The translations under genes were made by a program, and so were the position numbers. Below the pieces are notes generated by a model. The model was not told where the DNA came from and searched no databases. It saw nothing but the letters and a program-made list of their open reading frames with translations. From Aselliscus stoliczkanus (taxonomy: Eukaryota; Chordata; Mammalia; Chiroptera; Hipposideridae), in assembly GCA_033961575.1 (NCBI GenBank), contig CM066733.1:64044921-64108920 (forward strand): DNA of 64,000 nt. The letters run 5' to 3'. Positions 11,110 through 24,109 of the stretch are shown here, piece after piece (the stretch's first letter is position 1; every line of letters starts with the position of its first letter).

Positions 11110-12390
11110 GATCTCCCTTGAGTCTGAAGTTTCCCGGATGGAGGAGGAAGTGTGGCTTCCATGGCTGCTATGTGAGACAGAGTCATTATTGGATGCCGTC
11201 ATCTTTTGGTGACTTTGGGGCAGGAGGAATTTGAAGGAAGAAAGAAAGATGGCTTTTTTGATGGACAAGATCAAGGACTTTTTTGGTACTCAGATTTTAT
11301 TTTCTGTTTCTTCCTCCCATTTTTAAGTCAAACATACTCTGACATATAGAAGCAGACATGTGTCTCTTTTAGTCTGACTTTGGTTACCTCACTGGATGTA
11401 ACTGAAATACTGGTCAGTCGAATTTGTTTTGTCCTTAAGTTTTTGAGAACTCCAGTAGAACTTGTGGCTCTGACCCTTGCCATTCAGAATGACCACTGTT
11501 GGTCCACGTCAGCTTTTACAGCAGTATCAACATCTTAGTTTTCCTGGGTTGAAATATTAGAATGATTAAGGTAAAGTTTCTGTATTTATCTTCTCGAAAG
11601 AGGTCTTACAGGAAAAACACAGAATTCTTCTCTTTTTGCTTTGGAAACTGCAAACTATTTAACCAAATCACTATGATTATTGTATACTTCAGAGTTAAAA
11701 TTAGAAATAAATTTTAGTATTACTTTCCCTCTCTCTCTTCTCTTCCCTCTCATTTTAACTGAGTTATAAAAAAGGACTTGATTAAACAAAGTGGAAAGCA
11801 TCATGTTGTAATTTAAAGCATTTTGGAGTTCAGTTTTCCTCATATATACATTCTTTTTATTATATTATATTTCCACTCCCCCAATTAGATGTTTAACATC
11901 AGTAACAGATGCATATGTTACAGCTAATGTACACTGAGGGGATAATGTCCAATATTAGTCCAGGGAGCTAGCTAATGTTCAACATAAATAGTATAAAAAT
12001 ATTTTATTTAACCCTTCAGGTATGAGCAAGTCCATCTACCAGCCCAACCAAGTTCTCTTTGCATTTATATTTTGACATTGCATTTATATTTTGGGTACAG
12101 CAAAAAGAACAAGTCTTGGATCACAGTGAGTGAGCTCATTATAGAAAGTTGGTGATTATAATTTTTACAATTGCAAAGTTTTTGTTTGTTTGTTTGGTTG
12201 GTAATTGCTTCTCTGTAAATGATTTGAGATTTTATATTTCTCCTACAAATGGTATAGGCTCTATCAGAAGGAACAGGTCCAATGTTGCACTTTTGATACG
12301 CAGTGGAGTTGGGACAGTCTGACCCTTGCTGTCCTACCTGAAGTACTTTCCCCATTGCCCTTGAGTTAAGCTCCAGTGCTGGTTCTCTGA
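11110..12390. other. Intergenic DNA, nothing recognised
   Basis: Contains a repeated gcatttatattttg phrase at 12060-12093 (two copies) and short tttg runs near 12180. A 122-codon minus-strand frame (12065-12433) runs into the MIR and is not a gene. Confidence 0.55.
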
Positions 12391-12570
12391 TAGCATGGTG
12401 TAGCGAAGGGTGAAGAGCAGACCTTTGGGTCACCTGGAACTAGGTTTGCATCCTGGCTTTGCTACTCTGATGGTGTAAATTTGAGTAGTAATTTAATCTC
12501 TAGGACCTTTGTTTTTCATATGTGATTGGAAACAGTAACACTCAATTTTTTAGAATTAAATGATATTATT
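12390..12570 (+). repeat. MIR
   Basis: Reads agcatggtgtagcgaagg, tgcatcctggctttgctact and a diverged statement of the central region followed by attaaatgatattatt. Confidence 0.6.
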
Positions 12571-12642
12571 ATGTCAGAGGATTTGATAAGCTGTAACTTA
12601 CCTAGTTAGGTTAGATATTTTTTCTCTACCTCATTTCTGTAC

Positions 12643-12755
12643 ACAGTGGTTATTGAGCTTGGATACACATTTGAATTACCTGGCTAACTCTTGGGGCTCT
12701 CACAGATGCCAGATCAATAAAATCTAAAAAGTAATTGAAAATCAGACTGCTTGTC
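12643..12755 (+). mobile_element. MER5-like fragment
   Basis: Starts cagtggttattgagcttgg and continues with gaattacctgg and a caataaaatct stretch, in the order of MER5-type elements. Truncated at the right end. Confidence 0.5.
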
Positions 12756-12759
12756 TCTG

Positions 12760-14470
12760 AAATCATTTAACTATCACCAAGGCTGAGCACAGTGAGCCAG
12801 AAATCTTAGTTATCTAGCAACCCAACAGTGTTTCATTTGTATGTAGAAACATGCTGGGAGGACAGGAGGGATCTTGTAACAATAGATTATATTTTCACAG
12901 CTCTTTTATATTATATTTTACAGAACTCTTTATATATGTTACTGATTTTATTCTCTTGGCAACTTTGAACGTTTTTTTCAGCTTCAACAAGATTACACCA
13001 CTTGCAAAAAAGTTCACACTGTTTTCAAACGGCAGAACCAAGACTCCCTCCCAGGTCTTCAAACTCCAATTCATTCCCAGTCTTCCAACGTCACATTAAA
13101 CCACTGCAGAAAATGCTCTGTTATCTGTTTTGTTCCTTCCTTCCAGGCAGATTGGTGATGGGAGGAGGAGAGGGGCTCGTCCATGTTTGAGAAAAGGTTA
13201 CCTGTTCCCACACTGCCAACCTGGGGTCTAGAACTGGTTTTCTAGGTAAGTGGTAGACTCTGTGATCCAGCGGTATCTCATCTGCAGTCTGAGAGCCCAG
13301 GGTAAGTGATTCTTGGGTGTGCGGCTTTCTAGAATTGAACAATTTCCCCCAAACTGGAGGACTGACATGGGATTGCTAAAATTGTATTCTACTTAATGGG
13401 GAGATAAAAAAACATAAATAAAAACAAACAAAGAAATGCATCATCTATTACCAATATCATCTCAATGAAGACACTGAATGCTACCTGCAGAAAGGCAGAA
13501 CATATGTTCAGAAAAAGGGACAGCTATTTTATGAAATAAATCTAGTTCTATGAACAATTCCTTCCCTTCTTGTCCCCCTCCCTTCCTTCCTTCTTCCCTC
13601 CATCCCTCCCCTCCCCCACCCTCTCCCCCACCTTCTCTCCCCCTCCCTTCCCCCCCCCCGCCCTCTCGGTTTCCTTCTCATCTCAGTGCAGTGCAGTCCA
13701 TGAACAGGCCTTGAGAGCCAGAACTAAAGCTCTCCATTCTCCCTGGGAACACAGGCCTCTTCATTTTTGTAGAGGCCCCTGGGTAGAAGTGAATTAAACC
13801 GTTGTGTATTTCTTGGAATCTCTGAAATCTGTGTCTTTCCAAGAAATGTGAAGGATTAAAAATACTAGTGTACCATGATGTAAGAAAGAATGCAGCAAAG
13901 CAGAGTCGGGCCACCAAAGTGTTGAAATGTGCCCACTGAAAACAAAAGGGACCTACCTCTCTCCTCCCCAGAGGAGGTGCAAACAGCTCAACGGCCATGG
14001 AAAACATGAAGTTTGAGAACTGCCCATGCCCTCGACAGCTCTGGACGGCCACTTGGGGAAGAGCCTGGGTGGGTTCTGTCAGGAGAGGGTGGAGCTGTGA
14101 GCAGTGCTCCAAGTTGGACATTTCCCTCTGCCATGGGGAGATTGGGTTTCCCTCTGATTGTATTTAATGCTCGTGCAATCGCAGTTCAGTATGAATCACT
14201 TCATTTCCTTTATGTTGCCCCACCCTCCTACCCACACCCCTCTAAACACACTTAAACGTCCCCCCCAAAAATTGCCAGAAACTCCTCACCAAGCTCACTT
14301 CTTTAGTAGTCACTATCTCTTGAGTTTGTTCTGCTGTGCCCAGAGGGGACCAAGGGACAGGGAGGGGACACAGATTCATTCAGGGTTTTGTGAAAAACTG
14401 TTTGCATTCTGTAGACTCACTGAAGTGCTGTCCCTGGGCCAACAAAGTTGGCTTTACCTTCTTGGAGGCT
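12760..14470. other. Intergenic DNA around a polypyrimidine tract
   Basis: Apart from the tract at 13560-13680, nothing recognised. A 147-codon minus-strand frame (13678-14121) has no family resemblance. Confidence 0.5.
13560..13680. repeat. C-rich polypyrimidine tract
   Basis: About 120 nt of C/T with few interruptions (ccctccc, ccttccttcc, cccccccccc). The complementary strand has many G runs. The frame through it, rich in Ser and Pro, is an artefact. Confidence 0.9.
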
Positions 14471-14474
14471 TGTG

Positions 14475-14580
14475 CGAAGAACCCCACTCCAGAACTACTG
14501 AAGCAGAATCTGCATTTTGATAAGATCCCCAGGTGATGCGTGTGTGTACACAGAGTCTGAGCAGTGTGGTTCTATATAGT
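14475..14580 (-). mobile_element. MER5-like fragment
   Basis: Contains gaagcagaatctgcatttt, gatccccaggtgatgcg and a gagcagtgtggttct end, the antisense signature of MER5-type hAT remnants. Partial and diverged. Confidence 0.55.
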
Positions 14581-14599
14581 GTGCTGGGTGTTAAAATGC

Positions 14600-17500
14600 C
14601 TCTGACACTGGCCTCTGCCCATAGCTGACAGGTAGCTGATAGTTTTCAAAAAATTAAAATCGTAAGTCTCATATAACTCTAGAGGGAGCACAAGTCAAAG
14701 ATAGAACTCATTAATCAAAAACCTTGAACGATGCTAAAATTTGCTTAAAAGAGAATAAAAGAGACTCCAGTATGATATAGTCAAGGAAAGAAAGATTACT
14801 GAAGTAAGATAGAAACTTTAAATACAAAATGAGTGAATGTCCTACAGGACAATAAAACTGTACCTCTTAAAGTTCTCTTTTCTATTACACAGGCGTTGCT
14901 TGCATCTCTACCAGATAAAAACTATATACAATCTGTTAATCTCTTATAAATTAACATTTCACTTTACAATGTCTGAGCACTTCATCAATATTAAACAATA
15001 AGTCAGAAAGGCTATATCCCAAGACAGAATCAGATGTCCCTCAGTGAGGATTAGAATGAGAGGGAACTCAATAATCTTTTGTGTGATTTCCAAATTTGGG
15101 ATAATCTTTCTTAACATAGAGTACGACCAGAGGGGTGCTTTCCGCTGCCACAGAGCATCTTGTCCTCCAACCTCCCCAGGACACACATCCCATTCCACTA
15201 GGCTTCGATGCCTCTCATTGGAGATACTTTGTGAATACAAAATAAAATTGAGGCGCCACCTCCAGAAAGCAACCACGAAGATGCCTGGGACTTACCTGGG
15301 ATGGAAACAAGAGAAATGAGAGTCTTGTCTATTTCCCTTCCTTCAGCGTGTTGACGTGGATTTCTTTAACTGATTGACTGCCATCTTAGATATTAGAGCC
15401 CAGCCCTCCGGAGATCAGATACAAGATGAGCAAATAACAGTGAGAGGGTGGAATCAAGAAAAGTACAAGTTCTCAGATACTAGGATGGGAGCAGAAACCA
15501 CAGTGTGCAGGTATGATGAGAGTCTTCCACATGGGAACTGAGATCAGCAGGTAACTTGAATCTGTGGCTCAAGGACAGCAGACTGATGGAAGTCTGTGGG
15601 GACCAACACGCGAGGGAGACACAGCATTCATTTTTAGTCATCAGCTTTTATTGATCAACTGCTATGTTCTGGGCATCAAGCTACCGAGATGAATACATGT
15701 CAATCTCTGTCTCAGAGGTGGTTTAGTCAGGCATTTTTAACCCGGGCTTATAGAAGGGGCTTCAGGGACATCTGACATTCCACGCAAAATTATGTGTTTA
15801 TGTTGATTTTGGGGGAAGACAGTCCATAACATTTGTCACAATCCCAAAGTGTTTGTGTCCCCAAACAGACTCCGAAGACTAAATAGAAACAAAATTTTAA
15901 GAAGAGGGCTCAGACTCACAAAATTTGCATCATTAGCACTAGAGGCCAACAAAGTGCGCAAATTAGTCAATACAGAACATAAGTAATTCCTATTTAGGAA
16001 GTTTTCTTGTGGAAGGTCCAATGATGAACCCAGTGATGAACCAACCCACAGGGCAATGGTGACTTGCCTGAGCCTCCTTTGCAGTGTGTTGCTCCTTCTG
16101 CCTGAAAAGGTCTCCTCACCTCTCCGCTTTTCTGGGGCTCCAGCTACGGAGCCTTCCTGGAATTCTCCAGCCCTCAGAGGGCCCTTATTCCCCTGAACAC
16201 CTGTGGCCCCTGACCTGTCTGGGCTTATTAATGGTTCGTGTCTTTCTTTTCCATGCATTGAAAGCAATGTTGAGCAGGGAGTGAAATGGAGAAGGGTGCT
16301 CCTCGTTTGTGTTCCAAAATCATTGGCTCAGTGCCATGCAATATTGCCATTGAATGGTATTTTGATTTTATTTATTTTTTATTGTTTGGCTCTCAGGTCC
16401 CTGTGTAGGGAAGCGGGGGGGAGGGGGGCTCTTCCTGGGATCCTACTGACAGGAAGAGAAAATAGAGTAAGACACAGATGCAAACCAAAGGGAATGAAGT
16501 GGTAACTGCTCACAAGCCTATGGTTGTGGTCACAGCCTCCATTTTTACTTCATTTCTAACTTGAAACATCCCCCTTGCAAATTGTTTGGCAATTTGGGAA
16601 TATTTGAATGCTGCTTGAGGGAGGTGGAAAAGAAGGTGAGTTAAGGAAAAATGGGAGTTTGAAGAGGCAGAAACTATAAAAAGGGATACAAACTATGGAT
16701 TCCAGGGCAAGGCCAGAGGCTGTGCGAATAAACAAAGACAAGGAGAAAATTCCCCAGACAACATGGGCTCATCACTGTGCAGGCAATGCCCGCAACTATG
16801 TTTGCACAAATATATCAGGGGTATCAAGAATGTTATAATGATACTCCATCACCCATGGTTCTCATTTTAACCACTGTAATAAGCAAAACATACAGAGCCC
16901 ATTGCTGGCTTTAAAGACTATAATTTTCTCGGAGGAGAAATATTGCAAAAAGGGAAAAAAAGAGAGAGAGAGAGAGAAGAAGAAGAAGAAGAAAACATGA
17001 TATTTTGTTCTGCACCTAAAAAAAGCATTTTTCCCCTTTCCTTGCTGCTCTTTCCTTTCATTAAACTGTCCTTAAGTGCTTTTAGAGAAAACTAAGTAGG
17101 CCACAATTCTGGGCTGCTGACTGAATAATTATAAGTCTGGGAGGCTTGGGGATGGCCAGAGAGAGAGGCCTGGGTCTCTTTCCTGAAATCCGGAGACCCG
17201 GGGGATTGTGCCAGTTGTGGCTGGACTCCTCACGTTGAAATGATTTCTCATTTTGCAGGAAAATCAGGGACATTCTTATCCTTATTAGTCCTCTGAGCAC
17301 TTGGGCCCCTGCCAGGTTTTATTGGAAAATTGCAACAAAAGAAATTAGAGATAGTGAGTTCTGCAAGGGTCTTATATTCAAAGGGTTACACTAGAGGCAT
17401 ATCGAAACCAGATTATTTCCAGATCAGCTCTGCTCTATGAACTCAAACATATTCTTTGCTTTTTAAATATGCACATTTCCTGAGATTGAGATTCTTATTG

Positions 17501-17800
17501 TTAACTATTGAAAGTCACGAAGGAGAGATGGGTTGGTGCTCTGCTACTAAGGGGTTTAATTCAATTGGACAAGCATCTTCTTGTCTGCTGGGACCCAGGA
17601 GATGGCAAGGCACACTAGAGGGACACCAGAGAAGTGACACAACAAGAGTCAGGACATACTACCCACTGGAGGACAGGACAGAGATGTATACACTCAAGAA
17701 GAAAGTGGTCATTGCAAGAGGCCCAAGAAGAAATGTATTTGATGCTTGAATCTCTCTCTCTCTCTGTATTGTCTATGTCTAAATTTCTCAGGGGTGGCCC
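14600..17800. other. Intergenic DNA, no gene seen
   Basis: A possible L2/MIR scrap near 15630-15720 (cttttattgatcaactgcta). The 143-codon minus-strand frame at 15836-16267 has no domain and low-complexity Ser/Leu content at its end. GA/GAA repeat at 16960-16993. Confidence 0.5.
16960..16993. repeat. (GA)n/(GAA)n repeat
   Basis: A run of agagag units passes directly into agaagaagaaga units. Confidence 0.9.
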
Positions 17801-17809
17801 AGCATGGAG

Positions 17810-17960
17810 GAAGAATACAGGCTTGGATGCCAGGCACATCTGGCACTGTATCCTAGTTTTGCTCTTTTTTGGTTGTGATCTGGACATATTACCTCCCCTT
17901 TCATGGTGTCTAAGATGAATGGATGGTAGTAGAGGATCTCCAAGTCATTTCTTATTCTAA
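17810..17960 (+). repeat. MIR, diverged
   Basis: Contains gcactgtatcctagttttgc, gttgtgatctggacatatta and cctttcatggtgtctaag in MIR order. Preceded by a (TC)n run at about 17751-17764. Confidence 0.5.
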
Positions 17961-20065
17961 AATTCAGAGCTCCCTCATTTTCTAGTAACTTTTCTGCAAA
18001 TTGGGTAGATCTGCTCCAAGCCATAAGTACAGATAATATAGGTAGGAGTGGGGGGACTTGAAGGGTAGGAGCGGGGAACTTGAAATAGGTGTGTACCCTT
18101 TCTCTACCCTAGCCCTCTCCCCTCCCTCCCAGACTCAGGTAGCATACCACCCTGACAATTCTTCATATGGAGTCCTCTTGTTTCAGGAGAAAACTATTGG
18201 GAGGGTGGGGGCAGTAAATGTTAGAAATATGAAAGAAAGCAAATTATATTATTTAAACTCAAAATAATCAATTGTGACGTGTGTTATATATGCCTTTGTT
18301 TTCTGACAGTGCAAAGATCACAAACATTAAAATCAGGAGAGACGCTAAAACATAAAGGAAACATGAGCACCATTTTAGGAAGAGACTCACAACCAAGTTA
18401 GATTGTGTCATGGCCCTCCTCAGCCTCCACGCATTTTTGTTACTCAGCATCTCTGCAAGATGGTAGTATTTGTCCCAAGAGAGACACCTGGTTCTGCCAC
18501 TAATAGAGAAACACCTTCTCACATTTTTTGGCCCTGGATTTTGCATTGGGATTAGAGTTTCAAGGTTTCAAAACTCTGTTGAAGTTTCAGATTCTTCCCT
18601 CTTACGATCTTGAGGCTAGTGGTCCATTCTAGATGCTATTCTCATACTAAGGGTACAGCTATCAGTCTTTAAACATTTCCACCATGCTGGCTGCACAGCA
18701 TGAGGTGAATTTTGAGAGACGTTGAACGCCTAGGAGAATGATCCCCAGCTTGGGAGACTGGTCTAAGTCAAAGAAATTAGTCTGGGCACTTTTCATTTAC
18801 ATAAAGAATCTCCATGAAGTGCCATCAATTGGAGGGAATTGTATAGGCAAAGTTGAAAAATCACTGGGTTTGGATATCTGGTAGTGTTAAAGAAATTTAG
18901 GTGCTTAAAACAAAGCAAGAATCAGGTAGCTCAGGGCAGACATTCTCTCCTCTCTTCCTCTGACTGTGATTTCTGGAGATCACAAAGCAGTAGTCTCTGA
19001 CCAAGAACCTTAGCTGGAGACCTGACCTTCCCACCTCCCCAGCCTGGAGACACCCTGCCCATCCTGTCCCTGGCCTGGCCCTGGGAGGCAAGCACCATCC
19101 CTCCTGTCAAATAGATGGTGTGTTCATCTCTATATCCCAGCTTCTCCCACACCAATTAGAGCTCGGCAACCACGTTAAAATCCCAAAGGAGCAGTGCCTT
19201 CAGCATCGCTATTAAATGCTGCTTCCAAATCTCTTGGCCCCTCTCTTCCCTCTCTCTTTCCAAGAAGCGCTTTTCACTTGAGGCTCCCACTTTATAAATG
19301 TCAGGCTGGCTTCTCTCATTGTTCTCTCACAAAGAGCCCTGTTAGAGGAGGATCGGAGCCATATTTTATCCCGCTTGGCAGGGTTCCCATGTGAGCTGGA
19401 GAATGATTCTCTCCATGTATTACAAGGGGGACGTGCAGTTCTCTTGCTCGTGATCCTACCACAAGTTGCACAGGACCAAAGCCAGAGCCTGCATGCTCTG
19501 CACAGAGAAAGCATTCAGTAAATACTTGCTGGGTGCATAAAATTAACTAATGGTCCTTCTTTTATATTTCCTTTTGCATTAATAATGTTTGGAGGTGGGA
19601 GATGGTAGTTGAAATGTCCCTATTTTACCAAAAAAACACCTTTTTTTGCTAACTTTTTGTTGGCTGAAACTTAAGTCCACCGCTAGCAGAATTGTTGGTG
19701 AAGAATATCCCTTTGGTACTGCCTGCCTCCACCTTTCCAGCACTTTCTGCCATAGTCCCCTCCTTTTTTATAGGCCTCCAGAAGCTGGACAGTGGCTGTC
19801 ACCATGTTTTTGAGTTTGTGTTTCTACTTACATCTATCCTGTGACTGTCAGTGCAGTCTTCCTGAAATATAATGAACCCTTGGGTTCTTCCTCCTGGAAT
19901 AATATATTTGCAATTAATAGGAGCTTTTAGGAAATCCTGTGTTCTTGCTCCCAGAAGTGGCTTTGGAGTGAGGATTTTGGCAATAGGAATTTAACAGCAG
20001 ATATTATAATAATTTATTTCCCTTTTGGACTGAAATCCTCTTGAGAGCAGTCCCTTGTTTTATAT
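17960..20065. other. Intergenic DNA, nothing recognised
   Basis: Mostly non-repetitive to the eye. Short frames on both strands overlap each other without support. Confidence 0.5.
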
Positions 20066-20120
20066 GTATAGTATAGTATAGTATAGTATAGTATAGTATA
20101 GTATAGTATAGTATAGTATA
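20066..20120. repeat. Perfect (GTATA)11 microsatellite
   Basis: Eleven uninterrupted copies of the 5-mer gtata, followed by a partial unit (gtatt). The lack of any interruption implies recent expansion and likely length variation. Confidence 0.98.
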
Positions 20121-20329
20121 GTATTCCTCTAATCAGCCATCAATAATATCAGATGGGTAAATATGAGATGACAAGCTAATGAAATAAAGTAATTTGAGAG
20201 ACAATATATATGAATTAACATAATCCTGCCTGTGTAACGTATTTGCATCTTCTACAGTTCTCTTCAATGGTTTCAAACACTTTGGTAGAGAGAGAAAATT
20301 TTCAATATGGAGGTTCCCAATGACCGACC

Positions 20330-20835
20330 CCCCCCCCCCAAGTCCGGGTACTCACAGCCTTGTGTAATTCCCTTCCTTTGAATAATTTGCTTCTAGCCAA
20401 TAGAATACTGCAATGATGATTAGGTTATGCGATTGGATTACACTTATATAATTAGGTTATAAAAAATTGCCACTTTCTTCTGATTTTGGTGAAGTGTGTT
20501 GCCATGTTAGAGAGGCCCATGTGACCAGGAATTGAGAGCAGCTTTCAGCTAATAGCCAACAAGGAACCAAGGTCCTCAATCCAACAACTCGTAAAGCACT
20601 GAATGCTACCAACAACCATACAAGCTTAGAAGCAGGTTCTTCCCCAGTCGAAACTTGAGATGAGCCCTCAGCCCCAGATGACACCATATTTGGAGCCTTG
20701 TGAGAGATCCTCAAACAGAGGACCCAGGGGACCCAGACTCCTGCCCCACAGGAGCTATACAATAATCAATGTGTATTGTTTTAAGCTGCTACATGGTAGT
20801 AATCTGTTATGCAGCAATGTAAAACCAATATTGGG
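20330..20835 (+). repeat. MLT1-type (ERVL-MaLR) solo LTR
   Basis: Diagnostic stretches in order: gcttctagccaatagaatac, gattaggttataaaa, gccatgttagagaggccca, ttccccagtcga, gccttgtgagaga, and the 3' end tgtattgttttaagctgcta. These are hallmarks of mammalian MLT1 LTRs. It has no internal retroviral sequence and so no coding capacity. An oligo-C run lies at the left edge. The 101- and 72-codon frames in it are not genes. Confidence 0.8.
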
Positions 20836-21194
20836 TCTTTTATCCCATTGGTCCTCCAAGCTGTCAGCCTTCCCCTAAATGGAATTAGCCCTGGCAAAAA
20901 AGCCCAAGGTTGAGAGCTGAAGGACAGGCCAGGTCTTGGGGCATTGCTCCTTCCCATGTTGTCTTCTTCCTCAACATGACTCCTTCAAGAAAATTCATAG
21001 CATTTGCCAAACTTCTCAGTTTCTAAAATACTATGCTTCTGACTGAGTAACTAAACTAGAGCCTAACCCTGTGCCTCCCTGTCTAAGTCTGCATGTTTTC
21101 CTGGAGGTCCACCTTGGTTCTCAAAGACATCCTTCTCCCGATCCTAAGCCTTGGCCATGGAAGCCTTATGTCTGAAGGAAGTGCCAAGCCCTCT

Positions 21195-21405
21195 GGCAGT
21201 GGGTATCCACCTTTGGTTCATCAAATCATCTGGGAAGTTTATTCAAAGAACAGGTTTGAACCTTAGCCACAGAGAGCACGGGGGATATGAAGTAGGTCCA
21301 GTAATTACAATTTTTAACACGTTTCCAGGAGTGCTGATGGTGGTGGTGAAGTCCCAGGCTTTGAGAAATCCTAATTCGGAGGCTCAGAAACATTTCCCAA
21401 AGTTT
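21195..21405 (+). mobile_element. MER5-like remnant, diverged
   Basis: Carries ttcatcaaatcatctgggaa, a cacgtttccagga segment and a distal ggctttgagaaatcctaa end. Order and length fit an old hAT-type element. The 90-codon frame across it is chance. Confidence 0.4.
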
Positions 21406-21449
21406 CCCAAAGAATACCCTTGACCTCAAAATTTCCATATTTCAATGTC

Positions 21450-21570
21450 CTGCCAACAGTATGCAATCACCTTTGTGACCTTGAAAAAGTCCGTTTTAAA
21501 TTCTCTGGACCTCAATTTTCATAACTGCCAAATGAATGGACTGATCTAGATGTTCTGCATCAGCCTTGTA
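21450..21570 (+). repeat. MIR fragment
   Basis: Contains tttgtgaccttgaaaaagtc, ctctggacctcaattttcat and ggactgatctagatgttc, the central and 3' part of MIR. Confidence 0.6.
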
Positions 21571-21639
21571 ATCTAGGATTTAAGTCATGAAAGGGATAGT
21601 TTAATAATAAAACGACAGTAGTCAAGTGGCATTGACTTG

Positions 21640-21870
21640 GTGGCAGACTTTGCTCCAAAGTCATTCTACCTTAGCCCTTTTAGTCTTTACAACAATCCCA
21701 TGAGGTAGGTGCCATTATTAATCTCACTTTACGATGGGGAAACTGAAGCATAGAAACACCATGACTTGCCCAAGTTCACACACCTAGTAGATGTTATAGG
21801 CAGGAATCAAACACATTAAGGGTGGCTTGAGAGTCCATGCTTTTAACCACCATGCTAGAACACCTCTCTT
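21640..21870 (-). repeat. MIR, antisense
   Basis: Reads caacaatcccatgaggtagg, gatggggaaactgaagcata, ttgcccaagttcacacacct and cttttaaccaccatgctaga, almost the whole element in reverse. Confidence 0.8.
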
Positions 21871-22179
21871 TCCAATTGTAAGTGTTCCTAAATTTATAAA
21901 AAGTCTATATTGATGTAGACTGAAGTTATTGGGGATGCAGGTGAGTTATGACATTGTCCTTTCTTGTGGAATAGAATTGTCATTGGCAAAATGTATGCGA
22001 TAAAGATATTGTGAACAGAGAGAAGACTAAGAGAAGACACAGCAAGGCCTGAGAGTAGCATGTGGATCAAGTAAGAGGAGACTGGCTGGCCAGAACAGGG
22101 TCCAACAGGAGAGCAAAGACAGGTAGGGCTTTCGAAGGGGAGTGGGCTATAAGATGGGGACAAGAGGGAGGGTTTGAAT

Positions 22180-22610
22180 ACTATGTAGAGGAATTGTTGG
22201 CTACTCTATAGCCGTTTTCTCTTCCCTCTTGCTAAGCAGAACTCCAGTTCTTCTTGCAGTCCCAGGAGATAAATATGATTGTTCTAGTTCAATTATAGCT
22301 CCTCTCTTCCCCATGGCCAGTGACTCAATTCAGCCAATAAGACATAAGTAAAACTCTGCTAGGGGCCTGTGGACAAGATTTTTCTCCATAATAATAAAGG
22401 AAAGAGATGTATGAGAAACAAGACTTTCTGACCCTTCTCTGCCTTCTTTGTTGGGATACTGGAGTGTGAAGACATGGTAATTGAGCCTTTGGCAGTCATC
22501 TTGATAGCAATGAGGGGAAGACCAGGAAACCATGGAAGTGCAAACCCAACGCCTTGGTGTTTTGACTTCACAAGCTACTGAATCTATAACTACCTCCCTC
22601 CATTCTTGTG
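22180..22610 (+). repeat. Probable old interspersed repeat, family not assigned
   Basis: Contains ccagtgactcaattcagcca and aataagacataagtaaaact, then gtaattgagcctttggcagt. A similar stretch, ggccaatgagatgtaagtgg, occurs at about 63350-63370. No terminal duplications were seen. Confidence 0.35.
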
Positions 22611-22829
22611 TTCATGTAAGATAACAGAGTGCCTTTATCGCCTGGACCACTGACAGCTGGGCACCCTGCTGCGTGCGGCCAAATGTATCATAACTGATAG
22701 AGATTATATACAAGGAAACCAGGGTCTTTAGGGAAACAATACTCATCTGAGTTATCAACAGTACTGTGTTTCTGCTCATATTATTTCATTCAGCTAAAAA
22801 TGGAATGGCACCAGCTTTGGGGATAGAGA

Positions 22830-22990
22830 ACCTGCACGTGAGTCCCAGCCCTGACCAGAGGACCTAGGAGACAGCATCCTCCTGAGCCTCAGTTTCCTCA
22901 TATGTAACATGTGAGGATTAAATGAAATAATATTTCATGGCATCCAGCCCAGCATCCAGCACTAACTACTCCAGAAGGTAGACAGATTAC
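22830..22990 (+). repeat. MIR
   Basis: Contains gagcctcagtttcctcatat, gaggattaaatgaaataata and cccagcatccagcactaac. Confidence 0.7.
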
Positions 22991-22999
22991 ATTGATAAT

Positions 23000-23280
23000 A
23001 ACAGCAACTAATTATTGGGGCTCTTACTGCATGCCCACCCCTGTGTCAGGAAGTTTAGGCATCTTATTTAATTTAATTGTCTTGGAGGTAGGTATTGTTA
23101 AAAGCTCTGTTTCCACTTATTCTTCCTAGTCACCAGAGTCCTTTGAGGAGTAGGCAGGACAGGTGCAGTCATCATTCCTTTCATTCTGAACTGAAGAGGT
23201 GGTGCAGTGGATGGAAGTGGCTTGCTGAGGGTTGCATGACCACAGAACTGGGCGTAGCTCAGGTGTCCTCAATCTAAATC
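23000..23280 (-). repeat. MIR or related element, antisense, diverged
   Basis: Reads ttattggggctcttactgca, ttaattgtcttggaggtagg and later gcttgctgagggttgcatga. The order fits an old antisense MIR. Confidence 0.5.
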
Positions 23281-24109
23281 CCAAGTTTGAGCCATGACAT
23301 GTCAGTGACCTGTCCCAATATCTCAGTGTCTTGTGCCCAAGAGTGATGACTTACATTTTGCTGGCCTTGCCTGCTAACAAATGTGGCAACGTCTATGGTT
23401 GTTATTAACAGTATCCACCATCACATGCTCTGAAGGAAGAGAAACTATATTACCTTGTGTGTCTTAGAAGAGGCCTGTGGCTTCCACATGACATGTCCAC
23501 AGCATCCATTCAAAGGCCTGGCCAGACTGGAGTTTAATGAGGTTGTTAGCCAGCTCCCCATGGTGGTAACAAGAGGCTGTGTTCGGAGAAGTTTCCCATC
23601 CCTGAGGAGTTCTTTGCAGGGTGATGGACCAAATTGTCAGCAGTGGGAGGTCTGGAGAAAGATCTGGGGCTCTTCTTATGTGGAAAAAACCCTCGGAGCA
23701 GGTACCCAATCTTTTCCACTTCCCTGCGGGGACCACCCACATGCTGTGTGCGCTGGAATGGGGAGGGGAAGCAGCCATGTGTTTTTACTTAGGTGTGGGT
23801 CGCTCAATTGTGTAAGTGTCACTGCCTACATTGTTTCAGCCTCGTGTGGCCCCTGGGTTCTGAACAGTGGCTCTGACTCCTTTGCTCTGGTTTTGATCAT
23901 GCAAGTTGAAAAGGAATCCCAGAAGCTAGAGGAGGACTGAGTCATTAGTGCACCTTGCCCACTGGCCAGAGGGTTGAGCGAGTTTTCCAAGTTCACACCG
24001 CTGGTTCATGGCACAGCCAGGCCCTGAACCTGGAAATGCTGCAAATCAGAGCAGAAGGAGGGAGCTAGGAGTGATGAACAGTACCCAGGCCTGGATTCTG
24101 CTTTCTTGA

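Noticed and set aside
20066..20120. CRISPR-like array
   Set aside because: It is a simple tandem repeat without spacers, in a mammalian genome.
23455..23940. 161-codon open frame, the longest in the window
   Set aside because: No recognisable domain, competing frames on the other strand, and no splice or promoter context. This length is expected by chance in 64 kb.
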